A DNA stretch of 31,662 bases from a virus. Shown here one piece after another: positions 1-6,407 of this stretch. Within the stretch, counting starts at the first letter, position 1; every line of letters begins with the position of its first letter. The stretch covers positions 1 through 31,662 of the IMG/VR virus record IMGVR_UViG_3300035698_015428; one strand, 5' to 3'. Below the pieces are notes generated by a model. That model made no database searches and was not told where the DNA came from. It worked only from the letters and a program-made list of their open reading frames with translations. Both the position numbers and the translations under genes were made by a program.

Positions 1-11
1 ATTTTTTTCGC
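1..11. repeat. 11-bp terminal direct repeat, copy 1 (matches 31652-31662)
   Basis: The first 11 bases (A, seven T, CGC) are identical to the last 11 bases of the window. No gene is truncated at either edge, and the terminase genes are ordered sensibly across the join, so I infer a circular or circularly permuted molecule of about 31651 bp. An 11-bp A/T-rich match alone is weak evidence. Confidence 0.5.
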
Positions 12-38
12 ACCCTAACTTAAATAAGGAAACACACA

Positions 39-188
39 ATGAGAAATACACAAGATAATGAAACATACACAGCCCATGAGGAAAAGTTTGCAGACATACT
101 ATTGGGTAATATAGAAAATGATGAGCTAGACCAAGCCCATCAGAAGAAAAAGTTTGCAGACACACTGCCTGTGGTGATGTTAAAGTAG
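39..188 (+). CDS. Small hypothetical protein (49 aa), paralogue of the gene at 31244
   Basis: A 49-residue frame starting MRNTQDNETYTAHEEKF, with AAGGA about 8 bases before the ATG. Its first 17 codons and its ribosome binding site closely match the start of the gene at 31244-31516; after that the two differ. The segment KFAD recurs inside the protein (EEKFADILL, then KKFADTL), which suggests a short internal duplication. No domain is recognised. If the molecule is circular, this gene lies directly downstream of its longer paralogue and could be a decayed or shortened copy. It is on the plus strand, opposite the flanking terminase genes. Confidence 0.6.
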   Translation: MRNTQDNETYTAHEEKFADILLGNIENDELDQAHQKKKFADTLPVVMLK

Positions 189-213
189 CTTTAGAGTGGG
201 CTGTTACAAATCT

Positions 214-594
214 TTAACCTTTTATTTCATCATCCTTTTTATCATCTTTCGTATAATGGTCCTTAAGAGCAGTGATTAGATCCTTAAGTTCCCCACCAAA
301 CCCTTCTTCATTTTTAGGTGATTCGCTCTGCCCAAGCCTTTGTTTTCCAAGCCATATTAACATGGTCCTATCCTTCTCTAGGGCGAGCTCATACTGTTTA
401 TTATGAAGCACTGCGTTACCCTTTTGCCTTTGAATCTGGGAATAAGCGGTCCATCCCATTTTATGATCAAAAACACATCTATCATACAACGTATCTGGAT
501 GAACACAAATGGATGAAGCCACCTGTACACCTGAACAACCTGACTCTAAATGCTTATCTACAACCTTCCAATCTATGATTAATTTAGGTACCAT
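214..594 (-). CDS. Putative terminase small subunit / helix-turn-helix DNA-binding protein
   Basis: 126 residues with a TAGGAG ribosome binding site before the ATG. The N-terminal half (IDWKVVDKHLESGCSGVQVA, then CVHPDTLYDRC) looks like a helix-turn-helix of the kind found in small terminase subunits, which bind the packaging site and recruit the large subunit. The central IWLGKQRLGQ is a motif I recall from phage proteins encoded beside terminases. The C-terminus is lysine- and aspartate-rich. Across the probable circular join it lies upstream of the large terminase on the same strand, the usual order. The assignment rests on motif memory and position; a generic helix-turn-helix regulator is the alternative. 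Confidence 0.6.
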   Translation of the reverse strand: MVPKLIIDWKVVDKHLESGCSGVQVASSICVHPDTLYDRCVFDHKMGWTAYSQIQRQKGNAVLHNKQYELALEKDRTMLIWLGKQRLGQSESPKNEEGFGGELKDLITALKDHYTKDDKKDDEIKG

Positions 595-602
595 GACAAC
601 TC

Positions 603-707
603 CTAATTAAAGTTATTTTTATCAATTGCATCTTCCAATTCTTTTATTGTACTACTGAGATACAACAGGAACTTCTTCGTTTCTTTCTGCGTCTCTTGCA
701 GCTTCAT
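603..707 (-). CDS. Possible small coiled protein (34 aa), overlapping the upstream gene
   Basis: A 34-residue frame starting MKLQETQKETKKF and ending DAIDKNNFN, with a heptad-like pattern of charged and hydrophobic residues. It overlaps the 3' end of the gene at 652-930 in another frame and stops just before the small-terminase-like gene. The upstream AGAG is a poor, distant ribosome binding site. The composition is protein-like, but a chance frame is quite possible. Confidence 0.3.
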   Translation of the reverse strand: MKLQETQKETKKFLLYLSSTIKELEDAIDKNNFN

Positions 708-930
708 TAGCAATTTGCTCTTTTCTTGACTGTTCATAATTTTCATCCATCTTGACTGCTTGCATGTATCTTACGTTATCAAGCTCTGTCCAAAACCCGT
801 TAGTATCCGCTTCGTTCCAATACATTTCTTTAGCTGTTATACACTCTAAGAATTTAGGATATTGCTCCTCAGATATTTCTAAGTTTACATTTTTATCGTC
901 ATTATATATTAATTTTACAAGGTAGTTCAT
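652..930 (-). CDS. Hypothetical protein (92 aa)
   Basis: 92 residues starting MNYLVKLIYNDDKNVNLEI. Acidic and soluble, with no signal or membrane segment; the C-terminal third is rich in Glu, Ala and Arg and probably helical. Its start overlaps the stop of the gene at 927-1199 by 4 bases (ATGA), which implies translational coupling in one operon. No family is recognised. Its place in the cluster with RusA and the replication-initiator-like gene suggests an early or accessory role, but that is inference from position only. Confidence 0.75.
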   Translation of the reverse strand: MNYLVKLIYNDDKNVNLEISEEQYPKFLECITAKEMYWNEADTNGFWTELDNVRYMQAVKMDENYEQSRKEQIANEAARDAERNEEVPVVSQ

Positions 931-1199
931 TTTTTATCCTGTTGATTTATTAATTCTTGTTGTTGACGGTGCTCTCTAACAAGACGTTGGCCTAGAGCCC
1001 ACTCCTCACCTTCTTTCCACACACGCCATTTTTTTATTGTTGCCAATGGTGGTAATCTTTCATCTCCTGCAAACCTCACCTCTGTTTCGGTAGGTCTATA
1101 CCATCCGTAACATTTAATCTCGATAGTGTATTCACAGGGTTGATCCGCTTCAGGCCTTACTTTACATACGTCATTCCACTTTTTACTTATTTTTTTCAA
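927..1199 (-). CDS. Hypothetical protein (90 aa)
   Basis: 90 residues starting MKKISKKWNDVCKVRPEADQ. The middle has alternating hydrophobic residues (YTIEIKCYGWYRPTETEVRF) suggesting beta strands, followed by a charged, glutamine-rich helical tail ending QQDKK. Start and stop overlap both neighbours by 4 bases, so the three genes 1513-652 form a coupled operon. I do not recognise the family. Confidence 0.75.
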   Translation of the reverse strand: MKKISKKWNDVCKVRPEADQPCEYTIEIKCYGWYRPTETEVRFAGDERLPPLATIKKWRVWKEGEEWALGQRLVREHRQQQELINQQDKK

Positions 1200-1513
1200 A
1201 ATGGTGATACCTCGTTTAGTTCTAATTGCTCAGGAACGTAATTTTTATTTATAAATTTATCTATTGCTTCTATGACTTTTGCTTGGAAATAGTCATGGTG
1301 ATTGGCATCTTTAAATCTTATGTGTGCAAAGTATTTTTTCACGCCATCTTTTTCATATTCTCTAGAAGGAAACTTTACCCATTTTTTTCCGTCTTTCATA
1401 AAATATTGCATGCCGAATATTTCTACACCCCACTTAGGAATGTACATGTTAACAAACCCCTGTAGGGCTCCTTTGTTAATTTCTTTGTAACCTATGCACT
1501 CAAATTCTTCCAT
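1196..1513 (-). CDS. Conserved-looking hypothetical protein (105 aa)
   Basis: 105 residues starting MEEFECIGYKEINKGALQGF. The N-terminal pattern, with IPKWGVEIFGMQYF and then KKWVKFPSREY, resembles small phage proteins with a SpoVG-like fold: a strand-rich core with KWG and a later W-x-x-(F/L)-P-S motif. That likeness is from memory and low in certainty. It is the first gene of a three-gene minus-strand operon whose promoter and probable operator lie at 1532-1573. The stop overlaps the next gene by 4 bases. Confidence 0.72.
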   Translation of the reverse strand: MEEFECIGYKEINKGALQGFVNMYIPKWGVEIFGMQYFMKDGKKWVKFPSREYEKDGVKKYFAHIRFKDANHHDYFQAKVIEAIDKFINKNYVPEQLELNEVSPF

Positions 1514-1531
1514 TTACCCTTCTATTGTTAG

Positions 1532-1573
1532 TTACTATTTTATATGTATACAATTTAAAATAGTAAATTTCAA
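1532..1573 (-). promoter_or_regulatory. Promoter with overlapping 10-bp inverted-repeat operator
   Basis: On the minus strand TTGAAA (1573-1568), a 17-base spacer and TATACA (1550-1545) make a good sigma70-type promoter for the operon starting at 1513. A perfect 10-bp inverted repeat, TTACTATTTT at 1532-1541 and AAAATAGTAA at 1557-1566, straddles the -10 box, as expected for a repressor site. Which protein binds it is unknown. Confidence 0.6.
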
Positions 1574-1580
1574 CTTAATA

Positions 1581-1982
1581 TTACTTAATTTCATATCTTA
1601 CGATTATTTCTGTTCTTGGTTCTTCAGAGTATATTTTAGTAGCTGATATTGCATGTACTAACTTGTCGTCTGAGTACACTACGCCTGACATAACATCAAG
1701 AATTTTTTTTATTAAATTATCTACGTCGGGCTTATATATATGCGGTGAATTCAGAAGGCGGTTTTTAAGCGCTTTAGAAGCAGATTTAGCGATAGGCATA
1801 TGGAATATCATCTTTATAGCTATTGGACCATCAGGGATGATGTTAATACCCTTCTTTGCCATTTGCTCAACAAACAACAGCTTCATTTTTTGTTTCATTG
1901 GAGCTTGTGGATCGTAGAACTTTCTGTTACCTACCCTAGCACGCTGTTGAGGTGTTGGTACACCGGGGATAGTGAATATCAT
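1581..1982 (-). CDS. rusA: RusA-type Holliday junction resolvase
   Basis: 133 residues, the usual size for RusA-family endonucleases, which act as dimers and cut four-way DNA junctions symmetrically. The signature is clear: HIYKPDVDNLIKKILDVMSG at 81-100, then VVYSDD to residue 106. It provides the acidic metal-binding residues D86, D88 and D105/D106. The N-terminus IFTIPGVPTPQQRAR also fits the family, where the opening strand is followed by P-x-x-K/R-R. It overlaps the replication-initiator-like gene by 4 bases. In phages it resolves recombination or replication branches before packaging, which fits with the annealing protein and exonuclease at 4292-5780. Confidence 0.92.
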   Translation of the reverse strand: MIFTIPGVPTPQQRARVGNRKFYDPQAPMKQKMKLLFVEQMAKKGINIIPDGPIAIKMIFHMPIAKSASKALKNRLLNSPHIYKPDVDNLIKKILDVMSGVVYSDDKLVHAISATKIYSEEPRTEIIVRYEIK

Positions 1983-2863
1983 AATTTTACCTCAGGAAAT
2001 TCTTTTTTGATTAAAGCGGTTATTTTCTGTATGAAATCTATGTCGTTATAGTTGAATATTTTCCACGTAGAGCCTTGAGATATAAATTCTACATAACTTA
2101 AGCATATGTCCATTCTGATGGGTATTTTATGTTTGGTTGCATGTAGAGTCCTTCCATTTAAGTGCCCTAACAGATCTTGAGCTTTCATCTTATGCTCCTC
2201 AATTCTATTCTCAGCTTTTACTAAAGCCGATACATCTGGTTGTGTCTTACATGCCCATTTGAGTGTGGCAATGAAAGATGTTTTTATTTCAGTGTAAGGG
2301 CTATAACAATATTCTAAGGCCTTGGATACTTCATCTACATTATATCGAAGGCTTATCCATTCCTTCTCTTTAACAGGGATGTCTACCTCTTTTAAGCATG
2401 AAAGAACAGCAGCATCTTGTTTGTTGTTTTTCTTTAAGTATATTTTTTTAGTATCTTGTATAGGTGGTGAGATTTCTTTCTTTCCTATGTGAGATTTCTC
2501 TCTAGGTAATATTATTTTGAATCCTATGTCTTTAATCCACATTTTCTCATCTGAAAAAGCATACCAAGTGGTTTTGTCATAGTTGTGTTTATTGAAATTT
2601 CCAGTTTCAATTATTCCTTTTTTCACCAAAGATTTTATTATCCTTGTTATTTTGAATCTATCGCCTAGATAAGGTAAGTGAACAAGCATGTCTTTTTGCG
2701 TTTGATATGTCCAAGTTTTGCCCTCTTTAAGATTCTTACCGTTCCGTTTATTAATGCTTATCCAATGGATCATTTGAGTAATTATAACAGTTTCTTCAAA
2801 CCCAAAATGGAAAAGTAATCCAGGATCAAATGCATGTGATATACCAGTGAAATATGGGTTCAT
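1979..2863 (-). CDS. Putative replication initiator with N-terminal winged helix
   Basis: 294 residues with a strong AAGGAGG site before the ATG. Residues about 1-105 (YFTGISHAFDPGLLFHFG, then IIKSLVKKGIIETGNF) fit the winged-helix domain of phage and plasmid replisome organisers, with an aromatic wing tip (KTTWYAFSDEKMW). The middle is basic and the C-terminal half is helical, possibly for helicase or loader recruitment. No ATPase motif is seen. The start overlaps the stop of a 20-codon mini-ORF, and tandem hairpin repeats lie just upstream, a typical setting for an initiator beside its origin. No helicase or polymerase is encoded, so replication would rely on the host. Confidence 0.6.
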   Translation of the reverse strand: MNPYFTGISHAFDPGLLFHFGFEETVIITQMIHWISINKRNGKNLKEGKTWTYQTQKDMLVHLPYLGDRFKITRIIKSLVKKGIIETGNFNKHNYDKTTWYAFSDEKMWIKDIGFKIILPREKSHIGKKEISPPIQDTKKIYLKKNNKQDAAVLSCLKEVDIPVKEKEWISLRYNVDEVSKALEYCYSPYTEIKTSFIATLKWACKTQPDVSALVKAENRIEEHKMKAQDLLGHLNGRTLHATKHKIPIRMDICLSYVEFISQGSTWKIFNYNDIDFIQKITALIKKEFPEVKL

Positions 2864-2922
2864 TCTGCACCTCCTTGACTAAAAGGCGCATTCTTATAAT
2901 TTTTATTATGATAACTGTTCAT
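2860..2922 (-). CDS. 20-residue leader ORF coupled to the replication-initiator gene
   Basis: ATG at 2922 has AGAGGA upstream and reads MNSYHNKNYKNAPFSQGGAE before TGA. The stop overlaps the ATG of the replication-initiator-like gene (ATGA), and the GGAGG of that gene sits inside this frame. This layout fits translational coupling. The peptide has no recognised domain; it may matter only as a translated leader. Confidence 0.5.
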   Translation of the reverse strand: MNSYHNKNYKNAPFSQGGAE

Positions 2923-2962
2923 TTTTTTTCCTCTTATTAATTAATAATGTGGAAATAAATAC

Positions 2963-2976
2963 TTATCATGTGATAA
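2963..2976. promoter_or_regulatory. 14-bp near-palindrome, candidate operator for the initiator gene
   Basis: TTATCATGTGATAA has perfect 6-base half-sites around TG. Part of it, CATGTGAT, is repeated in inverted form as ATCACATG at 3005-3012. It lies 40-55 bases upstream of the mini-ORF, about where a weak minus-strand -10 would sit downstream of a TTGAGT -35-like box. Likely a protein-binding site; the ligand is unknown. Confidence 0.4.
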
Positions 2977-3010
2977 ACTAAAAACATACTCAAGATGTAA
3001 GTTGATCACA

Positions 3011-3162
3011 TGGAAGTTTTATTTCCATTTTTTTTCTTAAATCTAAGTAGGTGGTCTAATTATCCCACTTGCTTAGATGAATAATATGGAAGTTATATAT
3101 CCATTTTGTTTTTCTTAAAGTTAAGCAGGCGGTCTTCTTATGCCGCTTGTTTTTCTTGTAGT
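3011..3162. repeat. Two tandem ~76-bp hairpin repeats, candidate replication origin or regulatory RNA
   Basis: Two diverged copies start with TGGAAGTT at 3011 and 3087. Each has a short TGGA/TCCA hairpin followed by a T-rich run, then a second, longer hairpin. In copy 1 the second hairpin pairs ATCTAAGTAGGTGG with CCACTTGCTTAGAT. In copy 2 it pairs AAGCAGGCGG with CCGCTTGTTT. Compensating G-T pairs keep the stems despite sequence drift. A further GCAGGA/TCCTGT hairpin follows at about 3171-3188. The block lies beside the initiator-like gene and encodes no protein that I can see. Confidence 0.6.
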
Positions 3163-3212
3163 ATTTATCTGCAGGATTTTGGGTCCTGTAGTTAATTTTA
3201 TTGATTTTGTTT

Positions 3213-3246
3213 AAAAGGTAGAGATTTATTTTTCTACCTTTTTTTT
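3213..3246 (-). terminator. Bidirectional rho-independent terminator
   Basis: AAAAGGTAGA (3213-3222) pairs perfectly with TCTACCTTTT (3233-3242) around a 10-base loop. Read on the minus strand, it follows the helix-turn-helix gene and is trailed by TTTT; read on the plus strand, it is trailed by a longer T run. It would separate the regulator transcript from the repeat region. Confidence 0.7.
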
Positions 3247-3279
3247 CTTTAATAAGAAGCTTTATATCATCCGTAATAT

Positions 3280-3519
3280 TTAATGAACAGTCTTAAAAAC
3301 TTTTATTCTTTTGTTAAACTTTTCAGTATCCGCAACATTAAGTAGTTTCATCATAGGCACAACCCTATTAGTGTACTCATGTATTACAAATGCATTTAAC
3401 AGCGTGAAACTTCTCTTTTTGTTATATGAGTCCATCAACGCCTGATAAGGTATCCCTGTGTCCTCCACTACTTTCTTTTTTGATAGTTTGTTTCTCCATA
3501 GATATTCGTCTAAATCCAT
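3280..3519 (-). CDS. Small helix-turn-helix regulator (Cro/CI-like)
   Basis: 79 residues from ATG at 3519, chosen because GGAGG lies 5 bases upstream; an upstream TTG at 3531 would add four residues but would put the ribosome binding site inside the gene. The N-terminus DLDEYLWRNKLSKKKVVEDTG, followed by IPYQALMDSYNKKR, has the helix-turn-helix spacing of small Cro/XRE-like proteins. The rest (LLNAFVIHEYTN, MMKLLNVADTEKF) is helical and may dimerise. It faces the plus-strand early operon across 135 bases with a palindrome near its own -10 box, so it probably represses itself and perhaps the early operon. No integrase is present, so a lysogeny role is uncertain. Confidence 0.65.
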   Translation of the reverse strand: MDLDEYLWRNKLSKKKVVEDTGIPYQALMDSYNKKRSFTLLNAFVIHEYTNRVVPMMKLLNVADTEKFNKRIKVFKTVH

Positions 3520-3543
3520 TTTAACCTCCAAGTTATATCTGAT

Positions 3544-3635
3544 AGTATACTACATATGATGTTAAACATAAAGTGATAAATTTAATGTATAAAACATTTG
3601 CGTTAATATAAACATATATGTTAAACTTACATCAT
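3544..3635. promoter_or_regulatory. Divergent early control region with repeated operator-like sites
   Basis: On the minus strand, TATACT at 3549-3544 is a -10 box for the regulator gene. The 11-base palindrome ATGTTAAACAT at 3559-3569 lies just upstream, within the promoter spacer. A second, related site with the same ATGTTAAAC core is at 3618-3632, in the leader of the plus-strand operon, and ATGATGT (3556-3562) and ACATCAT (3629-3635) are inverted to each other. The plus-strand promoter is less clear; TTGCGT at 3598-3603 is a possible -35. Confidence 0.5.
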
Positions 3636-3654
3636 TAAACGATAGGGAGATAAG

Positions 3655-3822
3655 ATGAGAATAAGCGAAGAAGATTTAGAGCACGCACAAGATCACATGA
3701 TGGGAATACTGGATATTATATATGGCAAAGGGGATATTTCTGAACTTGAGTCATGTTTAGAAGAAGTGTGCGTAGTTTTAGGGGTTAATATTCCTGTAAA
3801 CAAGATTATGATAAGGAAGTAA
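3655..3822 (+). CDS. Small hypothetical early protein (55 aa)
   Basis: 55 residues starting MRISEEDLEHAQDHMMGILD, with AGGGAGA about 6 bases before the ATG. Acidic and predicted helical, with no membrane segment. It is the first gene of the plus-strand early operon directly downstream of the operator region, a place often held by small anti-repressor or host-takeover proteins. No family is recognised, so function is unknown. Confidence 0.65.
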   Translation: MRISEEDLEHAQDHMMGILDIIYGKGDISELESCLEEVCVVLGVNIPVNKIMIRK

Positions 3823-3824
3823 AA

Positions 3825-3995
3825 ATGAACGAAAATGAAATGATAGAGAAACTTTTATACAGAAGCTATGTGGCTCAACGTAAGTGGTTTATACCCGAAA
3901 AAGCGTCTCAACATTTAGTGAATAAAATAGAGTTTTTCTTTCCAAAATGGAAATCATACGAAAAAGAATATAGTAAGGGAGAGAATGGATATTAA
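3825..3995 (+). CDS. Small hypothetical early protein (56 aa)
   Basis: 56 residues starting MNENEMIEKLLYRSYVAQRK, with a helical N-terminus and a basic, aromatic C-terminus (IEFFFPKWKSYEKEY). The start lies 2 bases after the previous stop, with AAGGAA upstream inside that gene. The 3' end overlaps the HU-like gene by 11 bases, and the HU ribosome binding site AGGGAGAG is embedded in its last codons. No family is recognised. Confidence 0.65.
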   Translation: MNENEMIEKLLYRSYVAQRKWFIPEKASQHLVNKIEFFFPKWKSYEKEYSKGENGY

Positions 3996-4299
3996 AAAAA
4001 AATACTACTGTAAAAAGTATATGGTAAAACAGTTAATCGATAAAACCGGACTAGAAAAAGACGATGTGAAAGATCTAGTAGATGGCTTTATAAAACAAAT
4101 GATAGATATTCTTGGTAAAGGTGACTCAATCATGTTTAAAGGGTTTGGAACGTTAAAAGCTATTCATTGTAAAGCTAGACCTGGTAGAAATCCACAAGAT
4201 GTAACCAAGACATATTTGATACCAGCATATAATTCTGTAAAATACCGTCCTTCACAAAGTTTAAAAGATACAATCAACAAAGGAGCTAATAATGAATGA
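3985..4299 (+). CDS. HU/IHF-family DNA-bending protein
   Basis: 104 residues, close to the usual 90-100. The family pattern is clear: an N-terminal helical dimer region (VKQLIDKTGLEKDDVKDLVD), the turn IMFKGFGTLKA, and the arm carrying GRNPQ at about residue 72, where the conserved proline inserts into bent DNA. Basic residues at the N-terminus (MDIKKKYYCKK) are an addition to the typical start. It is coded next to the annealing protein and exonuclease and overlaps the ERF gene by 8 bases. Likely role: structuring DNA for replication, recombination or packaging. Confidence 0.9.
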   Translation: MDIKKKYYCKKYMVKQLIDKTGLEKDDVKDLVDGFIKQMIDILGKGDSIMFKGFGTLKAIHCKARPGRNPQDVTKTYLIPAYNSVKYRPSQSLKDTINKGANNE

Positions 4300-4930
4300 A
4301 ACATTACCTCAAGTATACGAATCTGAAGAGCTTAATGAGCTATATGCAGCGCTTTCTAAAACTCAGCTAGAGCTGGAGGGTGCAAAAACAGATAGTGTAA
4401 ACCCTCATTATAGATCGCGTTATTCAAACCTTTCAGAAATCATAAAAGCTTCACGTCCTCATTTATGTAAAAATAATCTTTGTGTTATCCAACGTATAAT
4501 CACAGATGAAAATAATAAATCCTTTTTACTTACAAGATTGTGCCACATGTCCGGTCAGTGGATGGAATCTAAAATGATTATAAACCCTGCAAAACAAGAT
4601 ATACAAGCTATAGGTTCTTACATCACTTACTTGCGCCGTTATAACTACGCGTCTATGGTTGGTGTAGTCTCCGATGAAGATGATGATGGAGAGAAAGCTA
4701 TGGTGTCTGATCGAGCACCTGTAAGTCCAATATCTAATGAGAAAATTAGTACTGCCCAGTTGAAAGCATTAGTTGATGAACTTGTTGGGAACAAAGATAT
4801 TCTAACACGAATTCTTAATAAATATAGTCTGAAGATGTTATCCGATATGTTATGTAAAGATTTTAATGTATGTATCTCAGGGATACGCAAATTGAAAAAT
4901 GATGAGGCACATGATGGAACAGGGAACTAG
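4292..4930 (+). CDS. erf: ERF-family single-strand annealing protein
   Basis: 212 residues. Residues about 8-140 match the ERF recombinase domain: LYAALSKTQLELEGAKTDSV, N-P-H-Y-R-S-R-Y-S-N-L, then IGSYITYLRRYNYASMVGVV followed by an acidic EDDDG. This family pairs single strands and works with a 5'-3' exonuclease to recombine or circularise phage DNA. The C-terminal 70 residues (ISTAQLKALVDELVGN and onward) form a separate helical domain typical of ERF tails. The gene overlaps the HU-like gene by 8 bases and the exonuclease by about 17 to 32 bases, so all three are likely co-translated. Confidence 0.92.
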   Translation: MNETLPQVYESEELNELYAALSKTQLELEGAKTDSVNPHYRSRYSNLSEIIKASRPHLCKNNLCVIQRIITDENNKSFLLTRLCHMSGQWMESKMIINPAKQDIQAIGSYITYLRRYNYASMVGVVSDEDDDGEKAMVSDRAPVSPISNEKISTAQLKALVDELVGNKDILTRILNKYSLKMLSDMLCKDFNVCISGIRKLKNDEAHDGTGN

Positions 4931-5780
4931 TGAATGGTTAAAGATGAGACGCAGTTATATTGGCGCAAGTGACGCTATTATTATTATGGGCCTTGCAAAA
5001 TGGAAACTTGATGATGGCAGGAAAAAAACAATCAACTTGTTATGGCAAGAAAAAATTGGTCTGATATCTTTAAATGTAAATAATGCCAACACAAGATACG
5101 GCAACACTATGGAAGCCCCAGCACGTTCTGCTTATGAGAAAATGACTGGCATACTTATGGGTGCTGAGATAGTTTTCCACAGCTCTATACCTTACATGAT
5201 GGCTAGTTTAGATGGACTTTCTTTTGATAAGTCGTTAGCCTTAGAGATAAAAAATTGTAACGCCTTGGATCATGAGACTGCACGAGAGGGCAGTGTCCCA
5301 AGGCATTATATTCCTCAAGTACAACATCAACTGGCTTGTTTAGGCCATGATTATATGCACTATTTCTCCTTCCATAAAGGGGAGGGTATCCTTGTTAAGG
5401 TGTATAGAGATGAGAAGTATATAGCTAAGCTTATCACCAGAGAAAAAGAATTCTGGGGGTATGTGGAAAGTCTTACTTCACCACCATTAACTAACGATGA
5501 TTATATCTATCAAGGGGAGGAGTGGTCATCATATGCAGAAGGTTTATATCTGATCCAGCGTAAGATAAAGGACCTAAAATCTCAAGCGGATATATATAAG
5601 GGATTTCTATCAAACATCGGAAACAATAAAAACTCTATAGGAAGTTCATTTACATACTCACGTAGCGTAAGAAAAGGTAGTATAGACTACTCTTCAATAC
5701 CAGAGCTAATTGATGTCGATTTAGAAAAGTATAGAACGAACCCTACAGTATCGTGGAGAATTAAAAAATTAAAGGAATAA
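4914..5780 (+). CDS. YqaJ-like (lambda-exonuclease-type) viral recombinase nuclease
   Basis: About 288 residues from ATG 4914, chosen because GAGG lies 6 bases upstream; starts at 4899 or 4911 would add one to five residues. The N-terminus QGTSEWLKMRRSYIGASDA is the family signature. The PD-(D/E)xK centre is visible: MASLDG supplies the aspartate (D100), ALEIKN the glutamate and lysine (E111, K113), and YIPQVQHQLA the following glutamine helix. This enzyme chews one strand of double-stranded DNA to expose the strand that ERF anneals. The C-terminal third (IQRKIKDLKSQADIYKGFLS) is helical. It overlaps the ERF gene. Confidence 0.9.
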   Translation: MEQGTSEWLKMRRSYIGASDAIIIMGLAKWKLDDGRKKTINLLWQEKIGLISLNVNNANTRYGNTMEAPARSAYEKMTGILMGAEIVFHSSIPYMMASLDGLSFDKSLALEIKNCNALDHETAREGSVPRHYIPQVQHQLACLGHDYMHYFSFHKGEGILVKVYRDEKYIAKLITREKEFWGYVESLTSPPLTNDDYIYQGEEWSSYAEGLYLIQRKIKDLKSQADIYKGFLSNIGNNKNSIGSSFTYSRSVRKGSIDYSSIPELIDVDLEKYRTNPTVSWRIKKLKE

Positions 5781-5781
5781 A

Positions 5782-6099
5782 ATGAGTAAACAAATATGTA
5801 GTAAATGTAGAGAAGATAAGCCTAAATCCCATTATAATAAATGGTCAAAAATATGTTTAGATTGCAGGCGAATTAAACAAGAAAAATATTATTCCGAAAG
5901 AGTGGAAAAAGTAAAAAATATTGATTTTATTATCGACAAATTAGATAAAGTTACACGTGAAAAAGAATATTTAGTTAAGAACATTGCTACTATGACAGGC
6001 GCTTCAAATAATATGATGACAGTATTAACGATTTCTATTGTAGTAACAATTACAAATACTATACTGTTAGGGATATCACTCCTCATGTTTTTCTTTTAA
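5782..6099 (+). CDS. Small zinc-ribbon protein with C-terminal membrane anchor
   Basis: 105 residues with ATG 2 bases after the exonuclease stop. Residues 6-29 hold two Cys pairs (CSKC and CLDC) that form a likely zinc ribbon. A charged helical linker follows (residues 31-65), then one hydrophobic segment at about 79-105 (VLTISIVVTITNTILLGISL), ending in FFF. The topology suggests a cytosolic zinc finger tethered to the inner membrane. No family is recognised. It could be a coiled adaptor, or a holin-like membrane protein. Confidence 0.65.
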   Translation: MSKQICSKCREDKPKSHYNKWSKICLDCRRIKQEKYYSERVEKVKNIDFIIDKLDKVTREKEYLVKNIATMTGASNNMMTVLTISIVVTITNTILLGISLLMFFF

Positions 6100-6116
6100 T
6101 TTATTAAAGGTGTTTA

Positions 6117-6407
6117 ATGCGTCTTATATTTATACTACTCTCCCCCTTATTCTTTATAAAAATCATGGGGGGAAGTTATGTACCGATAGATGTTGAAATC
6201 ATAAAAAAAAAACTCGAAAATATATTGGTAGAATATCAAAACGTTATAGAAGAAGAAGAAGATGATGTTGGCGCCGTCAATATTTCACGTTATATGTATG
6301 CCAAAGGAAAAATTGCTCTCCTAAATGAAATGCTAGATGAATTAACCAAAACAAAAAAGAAATATTTAAAAGAGCAAAAAGAATTAACTGTATTTGGTAA
6401 CTCGTAA
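6117..6407 (+). CDS. Small membrane-anchored coiled protein (96 aa)
   Basis: 96 residues with AAAGGTG 5 bases before the ATG, which decides this start over the internal ATG for M17. The first 16 residues are hydrophobic (MRLIFILLSPLFFIKI), a signal anchor or signal peptide. The rest is helical and charged (KKKLENILVEYQNVIEEEED), ending in a lysine-rich tail. Its 3' end overlaps the convergent gene at 6384-6776 by 24 bases. The shape, an anchor plus a coil, recalls inner-membrane spanins, but the length and sequence do not prove it. Confidence 0.6.
   Translation: MRLIFILLSPLFFIKIMGGSYVPIDVEIIKKKLENILVEYQNVIEEEEDDVGAVNISRYMYAKGKIALLNEMLDELTKTKKKYLKEQKELTVFGNS

Noticed and set aside
3011-3162. 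CRISPR array or transposon ends at the tandem repeats
   Set aside because: Only two diverged units, with no separate spacers, no cas genes, no transposase and no target-site duplication.
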